DNA of 64,000 bases, taken from NCBI RefSeq assembly GCF_000701465.1, contig NZ_JNIY01000003.1:744001-808000 (forward strand). The letters are read 5' to 3'. A model generated the notes under the pieces. It saw only the letters and a program-made list of their open reading frames with translations. It had not been told where the DNA came from and ran no database searches. Positions 8,485 through 17,947 of this stretch are shown in pieces; positions within the stretch are counted from its first letter, which is position 1, and every line of letters begins with the position of its first letter. Position numbers and translations under genes: made by a program. This DNA is from Paraoerskovia marina DSM 21750 (GTDB lineage: Bacteria; Actinomycetota; Actinomycetes; Actinomycetales; Cellulomonadaceae).

Positions 8485-9621
8485 CTACAGCGGGCGCCCG
8501 GCCCGCATCTCCTTGACGAGGGACCCGACGACGGCGTCGAACGCCCCGGCGTTGCGTCGGGCCACCGCGCGCTGGCGCTGGTACGACGCACCGCGGCGCA
8601 ACGTGACCTTGAGGTCGGCGAGCTCGTCGGCGCACCCCAGGCGCGCGGCGACGGGCGCCAGGTCGGTCACGAGGTCGTCGATCGCGTCGGTCACGAGGCG
8701 CTCGTCGCCCGCGGCGTTGGTGATGATGATCGCGTCCATGCCGTAGCGGGCGGACCGCCACTTGTTCTCCTGCAGGAACCACGGCGGCAGGGACGGGAGC
8801 TCCCTGCCCTCGTCGATCATCGTGGAGAAGTGCTCGACGAGGCAGTGGGTGAGTGCCGCGATCGCGCGCAGCTCGGTGATGTTCGTGATGCCGTCGCAGA
8901 CCCGCATCTCCAGGGTGCCGAAGTGGGGGGCGGGGCGGATGTCCCACCGGACCTCGTCCCAGGAGTCGATGACCCCGGTGTGCAGCATGTCGTCGACGTA
9001 GTGCTCGAGCTCGTCCCAGTCGTTGAACTGGAAGCCGAGGCCCGCCGTCGGGAGCTGCTGGAACATCAGCGCGCGGTTCGAGGCGTAGCCGGTGTCCTTG
9101 CCGCCCCAGAACGGCGACGACGCGGAGAGCGACTGCAGGTGCGAGAAGAAGCAGTGCATCGCGCGCTGGATCGGCAGGACCTTGTCACGGTCCTCGATGC
9201 CGACGTGGACGTGCACGCCGTAGATCAGCATCTGCCGGCCCCACCACTGCGTGCGGTCGATCAGGGTCTGGTACCGCTTCTTGTCGGTGACCTTCTGGTG
9301 GTCCCACCGGGCGAACGGGTGCGTGCCCGCGCACATCAGCTCGACGCGCAGGGGGTCGGTCACCGAGCGGATGCGGGTGATCGCACGCTCCAGGTCGTCG
9401 GCCGCCTCGCGGACCGTGCGGCGGGGCTCGCTGACGACCTCCACGGTGTTGAGCAGCAGTTCCTGCCGCAGGTTGGCGTCGAGGTCGCCCTGCTCGTCCG
9501 TCATGGCGTCGAGCACGGTCGCTGCCACCTGCCGGAGGTCGCCGGAGTCCGCGTCCACGAGTGCGAGCTCCCACTCGATCCCGATCGTGGACCGCTCCGA
9601 GGGGGTGAACTCCAGCGTCAT
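8485..9621 (-). CDS. Glutamate-cysteine ligase-like carboxylate-amine ligase (YbdK/GCS2)
   Basis: This encodes 378 aa. The N-terminal STIGIEWELALVD contains the GxExE-type metal/ATP-binding motif of GCS2 enzymes, and MRVCDGITNITEL is another family block. Members ligate glutamate to an amine such as cysteine; in mycothiol-using actinobacteria they are often weak GCLs or act in ergothioneine synthesis. No other ergothioneine genes are next to it. The start ATG 9621 overlaps the stop of the methyltransferase upstream, so the two are co-translated. Confidence 0.88.
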   Translation of the reverse strand: MTLEFTPSERSTIGIEWELALVDADSGDLRQVAATVLDAMTDEQGDLDANLRQELLLNTVEVVSEPRRTVREAADDLERAITRIRSVTDPLRVELMCAGTHPFARWDHQKVTDKKRYQTLIDRTQWWGRQMLIYGVHVHVGIEDRDKVLPIQRAMHCFFSHLQSLSASSPFWGGKDTGYASNRALMFQQLPTAGLGFQFNDWDELEHYVDDMLHTGVIDSWDEVRWDIRPAPHFGTLEMRVCDGITNITELRAIAALTHCLVEHFSTMIDEGRELPSLPPWFLQENKWRSARYGMDAIIITNAAGDERLVTDAIDDLVTDLAPVAARLGCADELADLKVTLRRGASYQRQRAVARRNAGAFDAVVGSLVKEMRAGRPL

Positions 9622-10874
9622 CGACGGCCGTCCTTCCGGTGCGCGTGGGCGTGGGGCTCGACGACCAGCACCGTCTGGGCACCGGCCACCCTCGTGAGGA
9701 TGATCGTCGCTTCCGCGGATCCTCGCAGATCGAGCTGGCGGCGCAGCTGCTCGGGGACGACGGCGGTGCCGCGCTTCTTGATGGTCAGTCGCCCGACGTC
9801 CCGCTCGCGGAGGTAGGCCTTGAGCCGCTTGAGGCCGAACGGGAACGTGTCGAGCACGCGGTATCCGGTCGCGAGGCCCGCGGCGAGCCCGTTCGCGGCG
9901 GGCGGGACCACCTCGTCGGTGGTGACGTAGGCGATCGTCCGGTCGACCAGGCGTCCGCCGAGGCGCTCCGCGGCGTGCGCGACGAGCCCCGCGCGGATCA
10001 CCGCTCCGTCCGGCTCGTAGAGGTGCGCCCCGAGCCCGCCGACCTCCGGGGCGAGGTCGAGGTCGCCCCGCACCGTCTCGGCGACGGTCGTCGGCCCGTC
10101 GTCCCCGTGGACGGTGGCGAGCACGAGCGCGCTGTGACCGGGCCCGTCCGGAGCCAGCGGCCCGAACCAGATCCCGGCCTCCACGACGTCGCCGTCGACC
10201 GAGACCCACTGCGTCTCGGCGTCCTGGGGCAGGCCGGCGTGCGCGATCCCGGGACCGACCTTGATCCCGACGGCAGGGACGACGTCGCGCAGTCCCCACA
10301 CGTCGTCGAGCGGCGGGGCGTAAGCCTTCGGGTCGACGATGCGCGCCCCGCGCCGGGTCCGGCGCGCCGGGTCGGCGAAGACGGCGTCCACGCCCTCGGC
10401 CGCGAGGTCGAGACCCAGACCGTCGGCGTGGCGCACCACGGCGGTGGGGAAGTGGCGGAGGTTGACCGTCGCGATCGCCGCCGTCGCCTCGTCGATGTCG
10501 GTGGCCAGCACCCGGAGCCCGGCCCCGGCGAACGTCATGGCGTCGGCGCCGATCCCGCAGGTGAGGTCGGCGACGTGCGACGCACCGGCGTCGTGGAACC
10601 GGCGCGCGTGGCGTGCGGCGACGACGAGCCGGGTGGCCTGCTCGAGCCCCGCCTGCGTGAACAGCATGCCCTCGGCGAGGTCGCCGAACTTGGCGCGGCC
10701 GTCGGCACGGAGACGGGACTGCGTCATCGCCGCCGCGGCGAGCGCCGGGTCCACGCCCTTGGCCCGCAGGCCCTCGAGGAGGACCATCGCCTCGGACTCG
10801 TCGTACGGCGGCAGGGCGTTCAGGAGCGACCAGCCCTCGGGCGTGAGCAGCGGCGTCAGCGAGGCGGCATCCAT
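9618..10874 (-). CDS. Class I SAM-dependent methyltransferase with THUMP-like C-terminus
   Basis: This encodes 418 aa. The SAM-binding motif ADLTCGIGADAMTFA is near residue 105, VLATDIDEAT is motif II, and VFADPARRTRRG resembles an NPPY/DPPR-like catalytic loop. The C-terminal FPFGLKRLKAYLRE...LTIKKRG matches the THUMP-like domain found in a family of actinobacterial methyltransferases presumed to act on RNA. The methylated target is unknown. AAGACT followed by CACGGC and ATG resembles the leaderless arrangement seen elsewhere here. It is divergent from groES. Confidence 0.85.
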   Translation of the reverse strand: MDAASLTPLLTPEGWSLLNALPPYDESEAMVLLEGLRAKGVDPALAAAAMTQSRLRADGRAKFGDLAEGMLFTQAGLEQATRLVVAARHARRFHDAGASHVADLTCGIGADAMTFAGAGLRVLATDIDEATAAIATVNLRHFPTAVVRHADGLGLDLAAEGVDAVFADPARRTRRGARIVDPKAYAPPLDDVWGLRDVVPAVGIKVGPGIAHAGLPQDAETQWVSVDGDVVEAGIWFGPLAPDGPGHSALVLATVHGDDGPTTVAETVRGDLDLAPEVGGLGAHLYEPDGAVIRAGLVAHAAERLGGRLVDRTIAYVTTDEVVPPAANGLAAGLATGYRVLDTFPFGLKRLKAYLRERDVGRLTIKKRGTAVVPEQLRRQLDLRGSAEATIILTRVAGAQTVLVVEPHAHAHRKDGRR

Positions 10875-10914
10875 GCCGTGAGTCTTTCACGCGCGGGGGC
10901 GCCCGGACCGAGTT

Positions 10915-10941
10915 CTGGCACTCGTGTTGACCGAGTGCTAA
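10915..10941 (+). promoter_or_regulatory. CIRCE element (HrcA operator)
   Basis: An inverted repeat with arms CTGGCACTC (10915-10923) and GAGTGCTAA (10933-10941) and a 9-nt spacer. The consensus is TTAGCACTC-N9-GAGTGCTAA: the right arm is perfect and the left arm differs in its first three positions. HrcA binding here would repress groES until heat stress. The -35 of the promoter lies within the spacer, so repressor would directly block polymerase. Confidence 0.9.
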
Positions 10942-10955
10942 GCGGGGCATAGATT
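10927..10955 (+). promoter_or_regulatory. groES housekeeping promoter
   Basis: -35 TTGACC (10927-10932), 17-nt spacer, -10 TAGATT (10950-10955). The -35 overlaps the CIRCE spacer and right arm boundary. The untranslated leader to groES is about 130 nt. Confidence 0.8.
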
Positions 10956-11090
10956 TGTCAGTGGATCATCGTCGGCGATCGCGTCGCGACGATCCACGCA
11001 CACACCAGTCCGGTCGGCACCCGCGACGACGCCCGGTCCAGGAGTGCACTTCCATCCGTTGAAGTTCTCACTGCGAAAGGGAGGTCCGAC

Positions 11091-11387
11091 GTGTCGGTCT
11101 CCATCAAGCCGCTCGAGGACCGGATCGTCGTGAAGGCCCTCGAGGCCGAGACCACGACCGCTTCCGGTCTCGTCATCCCCGACACCGCCAAGGAGAAGCC
11201 CCAGGAGGGCGAGGTCCTGGCGGTCGGCCCGGGCCGCATCGACGACAAGGGCAACCGAGTCCCCGTCGACGTCGCCGTCGGCGACAAGGTCATCTACAGC
11301 AAGTACGGCGGCACCGAGGTGCGCTACGACGGCGACGACTACCTCGTCCTGTCGGCTCGCGACGTGCTGGCGGTCGTCGTCCGCTGA
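11091..11387 (+). CDS. groES: Co-chaperonin GroES
   Basis: This encodes 98 aa from GTG, preceded by the strong ribosome site AAAGGGAGG. The sequence [17 protein letters not shown], the flexible mobile loop [17 protein letters not shown] and [19 protein letters not shown] are classic GroES. It caps GroEL during folding. No groEL follows: the gene ends in a terminator and a regulator is encoded on the other strand. Its GroEL must therefore be encoded elsewhere. Confidence 0.98.
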   Translation: MSVSIKPLEDRIVVKALEAETTTASGLVIPDTAKEKPQEGEVLAVGPGRIDDKGNRVPVDVAVGDKVIYSKYGGTEVRYDGDDYLVLSARDVLAVVVR

Positions 11388-11403
11388 CGCACCGCACCAC
11401 GTC

Positions 11404-11439
11404 GAAGGCCCCGCGATCCTCATTGGTCGCGGGGCCTTC
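11404..11439 (+). terminator. groES terminator
   Basis: A perfect 13-bp stem (GAAGGCCCCGCGA at 11404-11416 pairing with 11427-11439) and a 10-nt loop, with only a short weak U tract after it. It lies 17 nt after the groES stop. Confidence 0.85.
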
Positions 11440-11559
11440 GTCGTGCTGCGTCAAGAATGTGCTGTGTCGAGGATGCTCGGTGAGTTGTTCAGGGTCGCGT
11501 CACTGTGAGAGCTGGCGACGGGTGGCGAGGTGGTGCGTCGGCACGCGGACCGAATCCGG

Positions 11560-11850
11560 TCAGACGGCCTTGCCGGCGCGCTCGGCGAGGATCGCGCTGC
11601 GCTCGTCCTCCGAGAGCCCGCCCCAGACGCCGTAGGGCTCGCGCACGCGGAGCGACTGCTCGCGGCACTCCATCATCACGGGGCAGCTGTGGCAGATGGC
11701 CTTGGCCGCGTCGGCACGGCGCCGGCGGGTCGAGCCACGCTCGCCCTCGGGGTGGAAGAACAGCGTGTCGTCGACGTCTCGGCATGCGCCCTGGTACTGC
11801 CACTCCCAGAGTTCCATGACCGGACCTGGCAACCTCGAAATCTCCGTCAT
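11560..11850 (-). CDS. WhiB-family transcriptional regulator (WhiB3/WhiD-like)
   Basis: This encodes 96 aa. The four Fe-S cysteines are in GACRD, AICHSCPV (CxxC) and MECRE, followed by the conserved turn GVWGG. The N-terminal LPGP...WEWQYQGACRD and FFHPEGERG strings resemble WhiB3 of mycobacteria and WhiD of Streptomyces more than WhiB1 or WhiB2. These [4Fe-4S] proteins bind the primary sigma factor and tune redox, maturation or stress genes. I chose ATG 11850 because a near-consensus promoter ends 7 nt upstream, ruling out longer versions and implying a leaderless transcript. Confidence 0.92.
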   Translation of the reverse strand: MTEISRLPGPVMELWEWQYQGACRDVDDTLFFHPEGERGSTRRRRADAAKAICHSCPVMMECREQSLRVREPYGVWGGLSEDERSAILAERAGKAV

Positions 11851-11857
11851 GCGGATC

Positions 11858-11886
11858 AACATACAAGCGTTGCAGAAGTTGTTCAA
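11858..11886 (-). promoter_or_regulatory. Promoter of the leaderless WhiB-family gene
   Basis: On the minus strand, -35 TTGAAC (11881-11886), 17-nt spacer, -10 TATGTT (11858-11863). The -10 ends 7 nt before the ATG, so the transcript likely begins at the start codon. Confidence 0.8.
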
Positions 11887-12011
11887 GGGGCTGCGGGTGA
11901 CGAACTTCTCGTCAACCCCGATCGGGGGCAAACCGCGCCATAGTCGCGCCGTCTGCGATTCCCCGGCGAGGCGCGCTAGCCGGTGGCACTTTTGCTCTGC
12001 ACAATCGAGGC

Positions 12012-13187
12012 ATGACGCAAACCCGGCCCCCGTCCGACGACGGAGATTCCAGTGCATCGGGAACCCGTGGACCAGCGCTGACCGTCGCCGCCGTCGCCCG
12101 TCGGCTCGGCGTCGCGCCGGCGACCCTGCGGACCTGGGACCGGCGCTACGGCCTGGGTCCCTCCGGCCGGACCGCGGGCTCGCACCGGCGGTACACGGCG
12201 GAGGACGTCGCGCGACTGCTCGTCATGCGTGGACTCACGCTCGAGGGTGTCGCACCGGTCGACGCGGCGCAGGCGGCGCTCGAGGCGGACCTCAGCAACG
12301 TCGACCCGTCGGAGGACCTGGCTCGCGTCACCGCCGCGGCGACCGACGACGCGGCCACCGCTCTCGCCGGTGGGTCGGAGCCGGGGGAGAGCGCAGGGCC
12401 GGAGGGTGACGAGAAGCCTGCCGCTCGTGGATTCCTCCGGGCGGTTCCCGACGCGCCCGGCTCGTCGGACGAGCCGGGGGGTTCGAGGCCGCCGCGGCAG
12501 TCGCCCGGTGGAGCGAGCGGGGCGGGCGGGACGACGGCACGCGCGGACGTCTCGGACATCGTCGACGCGGCCACCGCCTACGACGAGGCCGCCTGTGCCA
12601 CGCTCCTGGAGATCGGCGTCGAGGGCGACCCCGGGACGTGGTGGACCGGGCTGGTCGAGCCCGCGTTCCGGAGGCTGTACGAGCGCACCGTCCTGGCGGG
12701 CGCCGGCGAGGACCCCGTGGTCGGGCTCGCCAACGCGACGCTCGACGCCCTGCGGCGCTACAGCCGTGCGCGCGAGGAGGCCATCGTCTCCGCCGGCGGG
12801 CCCCCGGCCAACCACCCCAGCCGGATGCGCAAGCTCGTCCTGATCTTCGTCGCGCCGGAGGAGCGGTTGCCGATGGCGGCCCACGCGCTCGCCGCGGCGC
12901 TCAACGCGCAGGGTGCGGCGACGCGGATCGTCACCGGCCCGACCAACGCGCACCGCTCGTGCGAGCTCGTGACGATGGTCCGGCCCGCGGCGATGGTGAC
13001 CGTGACGTCGCTCCCGCGCCCCGAGCTCGACATCGTCAGCGCCGTCCACGAGGCCAACCCCGACCTGCCCATCTTCGTCGGGGCGAGCGCGGACAGCGCC
13101 GCACGTGACCTGCCTCTCGCGTCCACGGTGCTGCGCGTGCGGTCGTTCACCGGGCTCCTGCACGAGGTGCTCGCGCTCGTCCGGTGA
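12012..13187 (+). CDS. MerR-family regulator with degenerate B12-binding-like domain
   Basis: This encodes 391 aa. The N-terminal MerR winged helix has LTVAAVARRLGVAPATLRTWDRRYGL and a GSHRRY wing (residues ~20-85). A long Pro/Gly/Ser-rich linker follows (~110-175). The C-terminal half resembles the helical plus Rossmann B12-binding module of CarH/LitR regulators. However, the cobalamin-ligand position reads APEERLPMAAH instead of an ExH/DxHxxG motif, so cobalamin binding through histidine is doubtful. It is divergent from the WhiB gene and directly upstream of guaB. CACAAT 7 nt before the ATG may be a leaderless -10. Confidence 0.85.
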   Translation: MTQTRPPSDDGDSSASGTRGPALTVAAVARRLGVAPATLRTWDRRYGLGPSGRTAGSHRRYTAEDVARLLVMRGLTLEGVAPVDAAQAALEADLSNVDPSEDLARVTAAATDDAATALAGGSEPGESAGPEGDEKPAARGFLRAVPDAPGSSDEPGGSRPPRQSPGGASGAGGTTARADVSDIVDAATAYDEAACATLLEIGVEGDPGTWWTGLVEPAFRRLYERTVLAGAGEDPVVGLANATLDALRRYSRAREEAIVSAGGPPANHPSRMRKLVLIFVAPEERLPMAAHALAAALNAQGAATRIVTGPTNAHRSCELVTMVRPAAMVTVTSLPRPELDIVSAVHEANPDLPIFVGASADSAARDLPLASTVLRVRSFTGLLHEVLALVR

Positions 13188-13193
13188 GAACCC

Positions 13194-13208
13194 GTGACCG
13201 TCGGTCAC
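13194..13208 (+). promoter_or_regulatory. Perfect palindrome upstream of guaB
   Basis: GTGACCG-T-CGGTCAC, a 7+1+7 inverted repeat located about 24 nt before guaB and overlapping where a -35 should be. This would be a good position for a repressor. The cognate regulator is unknown. Confidence 0.4.
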
Positions 13209-13219
13209 GCCGTCGGCCG

Positions 13220-13225
13220 TAGGAT
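13220..13225 (+). promoter_or_regulatory. -10-like hexamer for leaderless guaB
   Basis: TAGGAT followed by 6 nt and the GTG of guaB at 13232. There is no ribosome binding site between. Confidence 0.45.
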
Positions 13226-13228
13226 TGA

Positions 13229-14761
<1,533 letters not shown>

Positions 14762-14788
14762 GCAGGGCCCGGGGCCTGCCTCCCGGAA

Positions 14789-14839
14789 CCGTACGACGAC
14801 GGCCGGTCACCGACAGGGTGACCGGCCGTCGTCGTACGG
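14789..14839. terminator. Bidirectional terminator between guaB and the HTH-MurA gene
   Basis: A perfect 23-bp inverted repeat (arms 14789-14811 and 14817-14839) with a 5-nt loop GACAG. It sits between the convergent stops at 14761 (+) and 14853 (-) and can serve both strands. No long U tract is present. Confidence 0.85.
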
Positions 14840-14852
14840 CGTGCGGGGTGGC

Positions 14853-16391
14853 TCAGTCGCGGAACGTCTCGATCTGCGCCCCGAGCTCGCGCAGCCGGTC
14901 GGCGAGCTGCTCGTACCCGCGGGCGATGATGTCGACGTTGCGCAGCTCCGACTCGCCCTTGGCCGCGAGCATCGCCAGCAGGATCACGACGGCGGGCCGC
15001 AGCGCGGGCGGGCAGCTCACCTCGGCGCCCGACCAGCGGGTGGGGCCCGTGACGTCGAGCCGGTGGGCGTCGAGGAGCCGGACGTTCGCGCCGAGGCGCG
15101 TGAGGTCGGTCAGGTGGATCGCGCGGCCGTCGTAGACCCAGTCGTGGACCAGCGTGCTGCCGTCCGCGCAGGCGGCGATGACGACGAAGAACGGCAGGTT
15201 GTCGATGTTGAGTCCCGGGAACGGCATCGGGTGGATCGTGCCCTGCGAGGCGACGAGGTCGCTCGGGTAGACGGTGATGTCGACAAGGCGGGTGCGCCCG
15301 TTGCGGGCGAGGTACTCCGGGGACTCCTCGTAGCGGAGTCCCATCTCGGCGAGCATCGCGAGCTCGATCTCCATGAACTCGATCGGGACGCGCTGGACGG
15401 TGATCTCCGAGTGCGTGACGATCCCTGCGGTCAGGAGGCTCATTGCCTCGACCGGGTCCTCGGAGACGGCGTACTCCACGTCGACGTTCACGTCCGTGAC
15501 GCCGTGCACGCGGAGCGTCGTCGTGCCGATGCCCTCGATCCGGATCCCCAGCAGGTCGAGGTAGAAGCAGAGGTCCTGGACCATGTAGTTGGGTGAGGCG
15601 TTGCGGATGGTGGTCACGCCGTCGTGGCACGCTGCCGCCATGATCGCGTTCTCCGTGACGGTGTCGCCGCGCTCGGTCAGCACCACGGTGACGTCCCCGG
15701 TCCGGGGCGTGACCGCGGCCTCGTAGAAGCCGTCCGTGGCGGTCACGGCGAGGCCGAACGGCCGCAGCGCGATCATGTGCGGCTCGACGGTGCGGGTGCC
15801 GAGGTCGCAGCCCCCGGCGTACGGGAGCCTGAACTCGTCCTCCAGACCCAGCAGAGGGCCGAGGAACATGATGATCGAGCGCGTGCGCCGTGCCGCCTCG
15901 GTGTCGATGTTGGTGAGGTCGAGGTGGTCGGGGCGGACCAGCTCCAGGTCGCGACCGTTCGCCGACCACGTCGCCCGGACGCCGACGCTCGTCAGGACGT
16001 CGAGGATGCGGTCGACCTCCACGATCCGTGCGACGTCGCGCAGCGTCGTCCGGCCGCGGTTGAGGAGCGAGGCGCACAGCAGCGCGACCGCGGCGTTCTT
16101 CGAGGAGTTCACGCGGATGCTGCCGCTGAGCTGCTGACCGCCGGTCACGCGCAGGTGGGAGTGCTTGGGTCCGCCCAGGGTGACGAGCTCGGTCGAGAGC
16201 GCCTCGGAGATCCGCGTGATCATGTCCAGGCTGATGTTCTGTGCGCCCTGCTCCACCCGGTGGACGGCGCTCTGGCTGGTGCCGAGGCGCTCGGCCAGCT
16301 GGGCCTGGGTGAATCCACGGTGCTGGCGCGCGCCGCGGATGAGCGTGCCGACCTGGACCAGGTGTGCGGGGGTCTCCTCAAGAGTGGTCAT
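14853..16391 (-). CDS. HTH (XRE)-UDP-GlcNAc 1-carboxyvinyltransferase (MurA-like) fusion
   Basis: This encodes 512 aa, about 95 longer than MurA. Residues ~12-65 are a Cro/XRE helix-turn-helix (RGFTQAQLAERLGTSQSAVHRVEQG written in two pieces: RGFTQAQLAERL, GTSQSAVHRVEQG). Residues ~75-510 are an EPSP synthase/MurA-type double barrel. The active-site lysine-asparagine pair is present in NSSKNAAVALL, and a cysteine in YAGGCDLGTR aligns with the PEP-attacking cysteine of MurA. The enzyme half could therefore be active, adding enolpyruvate to UDP-GlcNAc; the HTH suggests it also senses that reaction and binds DNA. Function of the fusion is inference. Confidence 0.85.
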   Translation of the reverse strand: MTTLEETPAHLVQVGTLIRGARQHRGFTQAQLAERLGTSQSAVHRVEQGAQNISLDMITRISEALSTELVTLGGPKHSHLRVTGGQQLSGSIRVNSSKNAAVALLCASLLNRGRTTLRDVARIVEVDRILDVLTSVGVRATWSANGRDLELVRPDHLDLTNIDTEAARRTRSIIMFLGPLLGLEDEFRLPYAGGCDLGTRTVEPHMIALRPFGLAVTATDGFYEAAVTPRTGDVTVVLTERGDTVTENAIMAAACHDGVTTIRNASPNYMVQDLCFYLDLLGIRIEGIGTTTLRVHGVTDVNVDVEYAVSEDPVEAMSLLTAGIVTHSEITVQRVPIEFMEIELAMLAEMGLRYEESPEYLARNGRTRLVDITVYPSDLVASQGTIHPMPFPGLNIDNLPFFVVIAACADGSTLVHDWVYDGRAIHLTDLTRLGANVRLLDAHRLDVTGPTRWSGAEVSCPPALRPAVVILLAMLAAKGESELRNVDIIARGYEQLADRLRELGAQIETFRD

Positions 16392-16498
16392 GCGGCGACG
16401 TTAACTCACAGATGAGATGCCGAGGGGCATCGAACCGCGTCTTCGAGGGTTCTTCACGAGATGTGCACAGCCCGGCATTCGAATGGTGAGTTGGCGGC

Positions 16499-17203
16499 CT
16501 ATGCGCTACACGGCCAGGCGACCGAGGCTCCCTCGCCCTCGAACCCCTGCCGTCGACGCCACTCGTTGAAGTTCGTCGCCCACTCGCGGTGCGCGGCGAC
16601 CTGGAACTCGTGCAGCTCCGGCAGCGCCTTCGTGGTGACGTCCGGGTGCCGGGCGACGATCGCCGCGAGCACGTCCAGGGTGGCGATGACGTCGACGTCG
16701 GCCGAGTGCAGGCCGGCTGCACCGGCGACGACGCCGTACTCGTCGCAGAGGTTCCCGAGCCGTCGCTTGCCGCGACGGTAGCGGTCGAGGCCGCGGTCGA
16801 GCACCAGCGGGTCGATCACGGGGCTGACCGGCCGGCCGATCCGGTCGGAGATCGTCGGCAGGTCGTGGCGGCCGAGCTCCGCGTCGAGGATCGAGAGGTC
16901 GAACGACGCGTTGTAGGCGACGACCGGGACGCCACGATCCAGCTCCGCGGCGATGGCCCGGGCGATCTCCTCGAGCGCCTCGGCCGGCGGCCGGCCGTGC
17001 TCGCGGGCGTGCTCGGTGCTGATCCCGTGGATGGCCGCCGCCTCGGTCGGGATCTCGACACCCGGGTCGATCAGCCACGTGCGCACCGAGGTGGTGTCAC
17101 CCTCGCGCAGGACCAGCGCCGCCGTGACGATCCGGTCGGTCGCGACGCCCACCCCTGTCGTCTCGGTGTCGAAACCCAGCAGAGGCCCGGTGCTCCAGGT
17201 CAT
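16499..17203 (-). CDS. DEDDh 3'-5' exonuclease (DNA polymerase III epsilon-like)
   Basis: This encodes 234 aa. Exonuclease motif I is GFDTETTG (Asp/Glu at about residues 11-13), motif II is YNASFDLSIL, and motif III HSADVDV supplies the DEDDh histidine and aspartate. Only the exonuclease domain is present, with no BRCT or helicase part. Such stand-alone proteins are common in actinobacteria and act in DNA repair or proofreading-like roles. ATG 17203 is chosen because family members begin just before GPLLGFDTETTG. Confidence 0.9.
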   Translation of the reverse strand: MTWSTGPLLGFDTETTGVGVATDRIVTAALVLREGDTTSVRTWLIDPGVEIPTEAAAIHGISTEHAREHGRPPAEALEEIARAIAAELDRGVPVVAYNASFDLSILDAELGRHDLPTISDRIGRPVSPVIDPLVLDRGLDRYRRGKRRLGNLCDEYGVVAGAAGLHSADVDVIATLDVLAAIVARHPDVTTKALPELHEFQVAAHREWATNFNEWRRRQGFEGEGASVAWPCSA

Positions 17204-17344
17204 GTCCACGCCCTTCGTCGTCGTCGCCGGGTGTCCCCGACGACTCCGAGGCAACCACGAGCCTCCGACAGTCGTCCGCACGGCCCGGCGTGCGATCTCC
17301 GCACGGACGGACGAGAGTTGACCCAGACGGACAGTGGAGGGTCG

Positions 17345-17896
17345 ATGGAGTCCAGGGTGTTGGTGCTCACGTCGGACGGCGGCGTGGAACGGGTCGAGCT
17401 CACCGAGCCGTGGCGAGAGCTCGAGGGCCGCGGGGCGACGTTGACGCACGTGGCCACGGGCCGCGAAGTCGGGCTCGTGGACGCGGACCTCGACGCGTCC
17501 GGGACCCGGACGGCCGACGTGCTGCTGGGCGACGCCGACGTGCCGGACCTCGTCGCGGAGCACGAGCTGCTGCTCGTGCCCGGCGGGACGGTCAACGCGG
17601 ACCGGCTGCGGACGGAGGACGGCGCGGTCGCCCTCGTCCGGGCGTTCGCCGAGGCGGGCCGGCCGGTCGCCGCGATCTGCCACGGGCCGTGGCTCCTCGT
17701 CGAGGCGAACCTGGTCCGGGGCAAGGATCTGACCTCGTTCCCGAGCCTGCGCACCGACGTCGTGAACGCCGGGGGGACGTGGCACGACCGGGCGCCCGTG
17801 ATCTGCACCCGGCGGGGCTGGACCCTCGTCACGGCCCGCAGCCCCGAGGACCTCGAGGAGTTCTCGGACGCCGTCTGCGACATCCTCGGACTGTGA
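17345..17896 (+). CDS. DJ-1/PfpI family protein
   Basis: This encodes 183 aa. The nucleophile elbow AICHGPWLL contains the conserved cysteine near residue 110, with the acidic residue and LLVPGGTVNADRLR upstream typical of the PfpI/YhbO subgroup. Relatives act as stress-related glyoxalases, deglycases or proteases; which applies cannot be told. ATG 17345 follows TGGAGGGTCG, a good ribosome site. Confidence 0.87.
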   Translation: MESRVLVLTSDGGVERVELTEPWRELEGRGATLTHVATGREVGLVDADLDASGTRTADVLLGDADVPDLVAEHELLLVPGGTVNADRLRTEDGAVALVRAFAEAGRPVAAICHGPWLLVEANLVRGKDLTSFPSLRTDVVNAGGTWHDRAPVICTRRGWTLVTARSPEDLEEFSDAVCDILGL

Positions 17897-17935
17897 CGCG
17901 CCGGACGCGGGCCGGGCGGGGGCGCGGCTGGCCGG

Positions 17936-17941
17936 TAGGCT
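17936..17941 (+). promoter_or_regulatory. -10-like hexamer for leaderless guaB3
   Basis: TAGGCT, 6 nt, then GTG at 17948. Confidence 0.42.
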
Positions 17942-17947
17942 GTCCGG

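Noticed and set aside
8485-10950. An 821-aa open frame apparently fusing methyltransferase and GCS2 ligase
   Set aside because: The N-terminal part is a shadow frame; the methyltransferase is encoded in a different frame (9618-10874) and overlaps the ligase by ATGA.
11388-12011. A groEL gene after groES
   Set aside because: A terminator follows groES and the next gene is the WhiB-family gene on the other strand.
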